From positions 1,178,001 through 1,242,000 of the forward strand of contig NZ_JAGTTN010000001.1 in NCBI RefSeq assembly GCF_020682705.1: a stretch of DNA of 64,000 bases, read 5' to 3'. The notes under the pieces are model-generated. The model was not told where the DNA came from and did not search any database. It saw only the letters and a list, made by a program, of their open reading frames with translations. Positions 59,510 through 64,000 of this stretch are shown here, piece by piece. Source of the DNA: Microbacterium allomyrinae (GTDB lineage: Bacteria > Actinomycetota > Actinomycetes > Actinomycetales > Microbacteriaceae). Within the stretch, counting starts at the first letter, position 1. Each line of letters opens with the position of its first letter. Position numbers and translations under genes: made by a program.

Positions 59510-62500
59510 TCAGATCACACCCTCCGACCACGGATCGGGATTGCCGAAGCGGTGCGCGGTGATCGTGATCGACTGCTCGTGCAGGAAGGGCAGCATCTCG
59601 AGGCGTCCGGCCGTCGTCACGTCGTTGTCGAAGACGGCGAGGTCGGGGTTGCCCGCGACGACCTCGGCGAGGCGGCCGTGCAGGGCGACCACGCTCGCGC
59701 GTGCGCCCATCAGCCGCACGCGCGACGGCGGCGGTACGGATGCCTCGACCTGTTCGAGCAGCGGATCCTCGACCTCTGCGGGGTGAGTGAGCCGCCCGAT
59801 CCATTGCTCGTCGGTCTCGACGAAGACCCCGATGCCCTGCTCGCTCAGCGCGCGGCGCACCGGCGCGGGAAGGCCGACCGGAACGCTGAGCGTGAGCGCG
59901 GACCCCGCCCGGATGCCCGCGAGGACGACCCGCAGCACGGACTGCCAGGTCGCATCGCCCGTTGCCCGCAGCGCGACGGATGCGACGGGACGGTAGCGGA
60001 AGAGGTTGCGCTCGATGCCCAGACCCGAGACGTCCTTCACCTGGCCGAACTCGCGGTCCCACACGATCGCATCCGACAGTGCGGCGCGGCGGAGCCACTC
60101 GAACGATTCGTAGTCCAGCGACGGCTGCGCCGCCTCGATGACCGTCGCGATGCGCGAATCGAGTCCGCGCAGGTGCAGGGTGGTCGAGGTCGCGCTGCCC
60201 GACGTCGCACGCCATCGCCCGAGGCCGATCAGGTAGTTGGGGCCGCCGGCCTTCGTCCCCGCGCCGACGGAGGATCGCTTCCAGCCGCCGAAGGGCTGGC
60301 GCTGCACGATCGCACCGGTGATGCCGCGATTCACGTAGAGGTTGCCGGCCTCGACCCGATCGAGCCAGGTCGCCAGATCGTCGGGGTTCTGCGTGTAGAG
60401 CCCCGCCGTCAGCCCGTAGGCGACGGCGTTCTGCAGCTCGATCGCGTGCGACAGCGACGACGCGTGCATGACGCCGAGCACCGGTCCGAAGAACTCCTCG
60501 AGATGCACGCGCGAACCCGGCTGCACCCCGGTGCGGATTCCGGGACTCCACATGCGGCCCGCGTACTCGGGCGAAGCGTCTAGGGCCTGCGGGGCGACGA
60601 GCCACCGCTCACCGTCGTCGAGAGTCGTCAGCGCCCATTCGAGCTTGCCGTGCGGCGGCTCGATCACGGGGCCCACCTCCGACAGCGGGTCGGTGGGAGG
60701 CCCGATGCGCAGCGAGGTCGCGGCGTCGACGAGCTGCCGCGCGAAACGCTGCGAGTGCCCGACGGGGCCGACCAGGATCGCGAGCGACGCCGCAGAGCAT
60801 TTCTGGCCGGCATGCCCGAAGGCGCTTTTGACGAGATCGGATGCCGCGAGGTCGAGGTCGGCGGACGGCATCACGATCATCGCGTTCTTGCCGCTGGTCT
60901 CGGCCAGGAGCGGAAGCTCGGGACGCCACGAGCGGAACAGTGCAGCGGTCTCCCATGAGCCGGTGAGGATGACCCGGTCGACGTCGGGGTGGGCGATGAG
61001 CGCCTGCCCCAGCCCGCCCTCGTCGATATCGACCAGCGCCAGCACATCACGCGGGACACCGGCATCCCACAGCGCCTCCGCCACCACGGCGGCGCAGCGA
61101 CGAGCCTGGGGAGCCGGCTTGAAGACGACGCCCGATCCCGCGGCGAGCGCGGCCAGCACCCCCCCGGCGGGGATCGCGATCGGAAAGTTCCACGGCGGCG
61201 TGACGACGGTCAGTCGCGCCGGTTCGAAGACGGCACCGCTCACCCGATCGAGCTCGCGGGCGGTCGCGGCGTAGTAGTTCGCGAAGTCGACGGCCTCGCT
61301 GACCTCGACGTCGGCTTCGGCGAACACCTTGCCCGTCTCGGACGCCGCGACCTCGATGAGTTCGCCCCGACGAGCCTCGAGCGCGTGTGCCGCCTCGGCC
61401 AGCACGCCGGCTCGATCGGCCGCAGGCAGGGCGCCCCAGCGGTCCGCGGCGTCACGCACCCGCGCGACGATGCGCTGCAGCGCCGGCTCATCGGTGACAC
61501 GCGCCGCCGCGATCGTCGCGTCGCCAGCGCGTGACGTCTCGATGCGAGCGAGGATGTCGCGTGCCCACGCCCGGTTGCCGGGCAGCGCCGGGTCGGTATC
61601 GGGGGCATTGCGGAACCCCGGCGCACCAGGCGCCCGCGTCGCCGCCTCACGCGGTGCGAAGACCGCCGTCTCGACATACTCCACGCCGCCGAACACCTGC
61701 TCCGACGAAACCGGGGCGATCGGTGCCGTATCGGCGGTGGCGCCCTCGTCGGGCGCGGCGGCCGACTGCGCGATGCCGATGACGGCCTGCGTGAGCCCGG
61801 CGTCCTCGTCGGCCGGTGCGCCGCGCAAGAGGCGAGCGCGGGCGCGGGGCGAGTCCGTCGGCGGAGTGCTGCGGTCCTGCGCGCGACGCGGTCCTGTCAC
61901 CAGAGCCGGGTCGTCGGCGCGGGCGAGCGAGTCCAGGAACCGGTCGCGCTCGCGGTCGAACATCGCCGGATCGTCGGCGAGCTCGAAGGCGGCGGAGAGG
62001 AAGTTCTCGCTCGACGCGTTCTCTTCGAGGCGCCGCACGAGATAGCTGATGGCGACATCGAACTCATCGGGGCGCACCACGGGGACGTAGAGCAGCACCT
62101 GCCCGACCTCGCGCGCGACCGCCTCGACCTGCCCCTGCGCCATTCCCAGGAGCATCTCGAACTCGACATCCGCCCGGACGTCTGCTTTCGGGGCGCCTGC
62201 GAGCAGCCACGCGTACGCGATGTCGAACAGGTTGTGGCCGGCGACTCCGATACGCACGGCCGCCGTGTGCTCGGGGCGCAGCGCGAACCTCAGGCACCGC
62301 ACGTAGTTCGCGTCGGAGTCGACCTTCGCGTCGTAGGTGGCGAGCGACCAGCCGTGCAGGACGGCATCCACTCGCTCCATCGCGAGATTCGCGCCCTTCA
62401 CGAGTCGCACCTTGATGCGAGCCCCGCCCGCCGCGACGCGCTGCTGCGCCCACGCGGTGAGCTGCTCCAGAGCAGGGAGGGCGTCGGGCAGGTACGCCTG

Positions 62501-63298
62501 CAGCACGATGCCCGCTTCGAGCCCCTGCAGGCGCGGGTCCTCGAGCAGCCGCGTGAAGACCGCGATCGTGAGGTCGAGGTCGCGGTACTCCTCCATATCG
62601 AGGTTGATGAAGGTCGGACCACCGGTCGCCGAATCCGTCGAAGCGGCCGAAAGATACAGCGGGAGAAGGCGGCCCACGACCTTGTCGACCACCTCGTCGA
62701 ACGCCCACATCGAGATGTGGCTGGCGATCGCCGAGACCTTCACCGACACGTAGTCCACGTCGGGGCGACGGATCAGCTCGTGGATGCCGTCGAGCCGGCG
62801 CAGTGCCTCCTGCTCGCCGAGCACCGCTTCGCCGAGCAGATTGAGGTTGAGCCGCGCCCCGGATTCACGGATCGCGGCGATCGCCGGGCCGAGCTTCTCG
62901 GGACGCGCATCGACCACGAGATGCCCGACCATCTCACGCAGCACGCGGCGCGCGATCGGCACGACGGGCATCGGCAGCACCGGGGCGACGGCGCCCCCCA
63001 CCCGTACCGCGGCGCGCAGGTACCACGGCAGGAATTCCGGCACCAGCGGAGCGACGCGGTGGAGATTGGATGCCGCGGCCGCAAGGCTCTCGGGACGCAT
63101 CACACCGTCGACGAAGCCCAACGTGAACGGCAGGCCGTTGCGGTCCTTGAGCACGCCGGCCAGTCGCTCGGCAGCGGGGTCCACGTCGACCGCGGCGCTC
63201 TCGGTGATCCACCGCTGCGCCAGTGCCACGGCACGCGAAGCGAGGTCTTCGCCACGCGCCGTGAGGTCGGTGTCCCCCGGGATCGGGTCGGTCACCAT
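59510..63298 (-). CDS. putA: Bifunctional proline dehydrogenase/P5C dehydrogenase
   Basis: A 1262-aa enzyme that oxidises proline to glutamate. The proline dehydrogenase barrel is at about 90-470 (YVSVKVSAIASH, INLDMEEYRDLDLT, LQAYLPDA, RLVKGANLAMER). A flexible stretch of about 100 residues follows, then the aldehyde dehydrogenase domain from about 600: TPPWNFPIAIPAGGVLAAL, LLAETSGKNA with the Glu, and GHAGQKCSAAS with catalytic Cys. A C-terminal domain of about 150 residues completes it. No N-terminal DNA-binding region, so not autoregulatory like E. coli PutA. Links to rocD through P5C. Confidence 0.96.
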   Translation of the reverse strand: MVTDPIPGDTDLTARGEDLASRAVALAQRWITESAAVDVDPAAERLAGVLKDRNGLPFTLGFVDGVMRPESLAAAASNLHRVAPLVPEFLPWYLRAAVRVGGAVAPVLPMPVVPIARRVLREMVGHLVVDARPEKLGPAIAAIRESGARLNLNLLGEAVLGEQEALRRLDGIHELIRRPDVDYVSVKVSAIASHISMWAFDEVVDKVVGRLLPLYLSAASTDSATGGPTFINLDMEEYRDLDLTIAVFTRLLEDPRLQGLEAGIVLQAYLPDALPALEQLTAWAQQRVAAGGARIKVRLVKGANLAMERVDAVLHGWSLATYDAKVDSDANYVRCLRFALRPEHTAAVRIGVAGHNLFDIAYAWLLAGAPKADVRADVEFEMLLGMAQGQVEAVAREVGQVLLYVPVVRPDEFDVAISYLVRRLEENASSENFLSAAFELADDPAMFDRERDRFLDSLARADDPALVTGPRRAQDRSTPPTDSPRARARLLRGAPADEDAGLTQAVIGIAQSAAAPDEGATADTAPIAPVSSEQVFGGVEYVETAVFAPREAATRAPGAPGFRNAPDTDPALPGNRAWARDILARIETSRAGDATIAAARVTDEPALQRIVARVRDAADRWGALPAADRAGVLAEAAHALEARRGELIEVAASETGKVFAEADVEVSEAVDFANYYAATARELDRVSGAVFEPARLTVVTPPWNFPIAIPAGGVLAALAAGSGVVFKPAPQARRCAAVVAEALWDAGVPRDVLALVDIDEGGLGQALIAHPDVDRVILTGSWETAALFRSWRPELPLLAETSGKNAMIVMPSADLDLAASDLVKSAFGHAGQKCSAASLAILVGPVGHSQRFARQLVDAATSLRIGPPTDPLSEVGPVIEPPHGKLEWALTTLDDGERWLVAPQALDASPEYAGRMWSPGIRTGVQPGSRVHLEEFFGPVLGVMHASSLSHAIELQNAVAYGLTAGLYTQNPDDLATWLDRVEAGNLYVNRGITGAIVQRQPFGGWKRSSVGAGTKAGGPNYLIGLGRWRATSGSATSTTLHLRGLDSRIATVIEAAQPSLDYESFEWLRRAALSDAIVWDREFGQVKDVSGLGIERNLFRYRPVASVALRATGDATWQSVLRVVLAGIRAGSALTLSVPVGLPAPVRRALSEQGIGVFVETDEQWIGRLTHPAEVEDPLLEQVEASVPPPSRVRLMGARASVVALHGRLAEVVAGNPDLAVFDNDVTTAGRLEMLPFLHEQSITITAHRFGNPDPWSEGVI

Positions 63299-63413
63299 GT
63301 CGTCAAGCCTAGCCTCGCGCCTCGCCGCGCCGTGGCTTGTGCACAGCGTGTGCGCCACGCGCGACCGGGATGCCGACTCTTCTCCGCCGGCATTCTGGCC
63401 GTGGGAGAGTCGA

Positions 63414-64000
63414 CTATCCGGCGATCTCGGGGAACACCCAGCTGCCGTCGGCGATCTCGGGACGCGGTCGGTAGAGCCGAACGAGGTAGTTCCACCCCTC
63501 GGTGATCGGGATCGCGTTCGGCGTCCCCACCGGATAATCGCCGAACCGCACCGTCGTCGACCCGTCCGCGTTCTTGACCGCGGTGATGTTGTTGACGGTA
63601 TAGGCGTCGCGATCGTTGGGTTCGAAGAAGCCCTTCGCGTTGTAGACCGAGATAGACCAGAACCCGTCGACAGGAACATCTCCGACGGTGAGTTCGTAGT
63701 GCCCGACCGGCAGGCGCGGGTCGACACCGATATAGGACGCCTCACTGGTCGGCAGGCCACCCCACCCGGCCGCGGTTCCGATCAGATGTCGGACAGGCTG
63801 GACGTCGTCCTTCGTGCCGAACATGTGATCGAAGCCGGTCAGGCTGCGGGCCAGCGAAAGCAGCGCATCGCGCGTCTCGTTGAACGACGCCGTGTCATAG
63901 TCCGGGTACGCAAAGGGCTCCGCAGAACGACTCGTCAGCGTGATCTGATTCTGCAGCGCCGCCACCTCGGCGATGTCCGCGGGGTCGGCCGGGTCGACGA
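63414..64000 (-). CDS. DUF1254/DUF1214 domain protein (5' end outside window)
   Basis: The C-terminal 194 codons of a protein whose frame stays open to the window edge. FWSISVYNAKGFFEPNDRDAYTVNN and NYLVRLYRPRPEIADGSWVFPEI are the DUF1214 signature; EVAALQNQITLTS is the linker after DUF1254. The family is common in soil bacteria and is of unknown function, sometimes placed as cell-envelope proteins. GTG 63965 could be mistaken for a start, but upstream codons continue the family's linker. Confidence 0.88.
   Translation of the reverse strand, partial: VDPADPADIAEVAALQNQITLTSRSAEPFAYPDYDTASFNETRDALLSLARSLTGFDHMFGTKDDVQPVRHLIGTAAGWGGLPTSEASYIGVDPRLPVGHYELTVGDVPVDGFWSISVYNAKGFFEPNDRDAYTVNNITAVKNADGSTTVRFGDYPVGTPNAIPITEGWNYLVRLYRPRPEIADGSWVFPEIAG

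Noticed and set aside
59504..60583. Plus-strand open frame over the 3' end of putA
   Set aside because: Arg/Asp-rich shadow composition and no family pattern.

Overview
The window is 64 kb of very GC-rich DNA from an actinobacterium, most likely a Microbacterium or close relative in the Microbacteriaceae. The reasons are many GTG starts, tight ATGA/GTGA gene overlaps, several apparently leaderless starts, four LacI-family regulators, F420-type and alpha-E/ATP-grasp genes, and heavy use of the word CGGATGCCG/CGGCATCCG. I saw no rRNA, tRNA, CRISPR, prophage, insertion sequence or origin.

Bases 1-26538 are a sugar-utilisation island. It begins with the end of an oligosaccharide ABC importer operon (two permeases, a YesL-like membrane protein, GH42 beta-galactosidase, binding lipoprotein, GH51 arabinofuranosidase). 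Next comes a three-gene cassette of unknown pathway (Gfo/Idh/MocA oxidoreductase, DUF993 protein, TIM-barrel isomerase) with its LacI regulator. A second LacI gene follows, then a sugar-acid operon: oxidoreductase, SDR-type epimerase/dehydrogenase, KdgD dehydratase, enolase-superfamily dehydratase and 2-oxoglutarate semialdehyde dehydrogenase. The enolase-superfamily gene carries an in-frame TGA where a tryptophan is expected. Glycerate kinase and a ThuA-like gene diverge next, followed by a LacI/GalR regulator divergent from galT-galK.

Bases 26700-38433 are mixed: an alpha/beta hydrolase, a convergent GH3 beta-glucosidase divergent from a TetR-carboxylesterase pair, a lipoate ligase/DNA methyltransferase/LLM oxidoreductase operon, a lysophospholipase-like hydrolase, and a MarR-MFS efflux pair. 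Bases 38453-48235 hold a lacI-alditol oxidase operon divergent from an L-rhamnose operon (mutarotase, isomerase, esterase, aldolase/dehydrogenase, kinase, serine hydrolase). From 48360 on there is a small acidic protein gene, the transglutaminase/alpha-E/ATP-grasp cluster, a membrane molybdopterin oxidoreductase, a FadR-type regulator, an ornithine aminotransferase/DDAH-like pair, a quinone-oxidoreductase/XRE/membrane-protein operon, a DUF4386 protein, PutA, and the end of a DUF1254/DUF1214 gene.

Taken together, beta-galactosidase, arabinofuranosidase, Leloir enzymes, rhamnose catabolism and a sugar-acid route to 2-oxoglutarate match the sugars of rhamnogalacturonan-I pectin and arabinogalactan, so the island probably finishes the breakdown of plant side chains. 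The window is also rich in repeats: a 59-bp palindromic unit at two loci, a 33-bp minisatellite, in-frame 54-bp and 15-bp repeats inside genes, and several large perfect palindromes.
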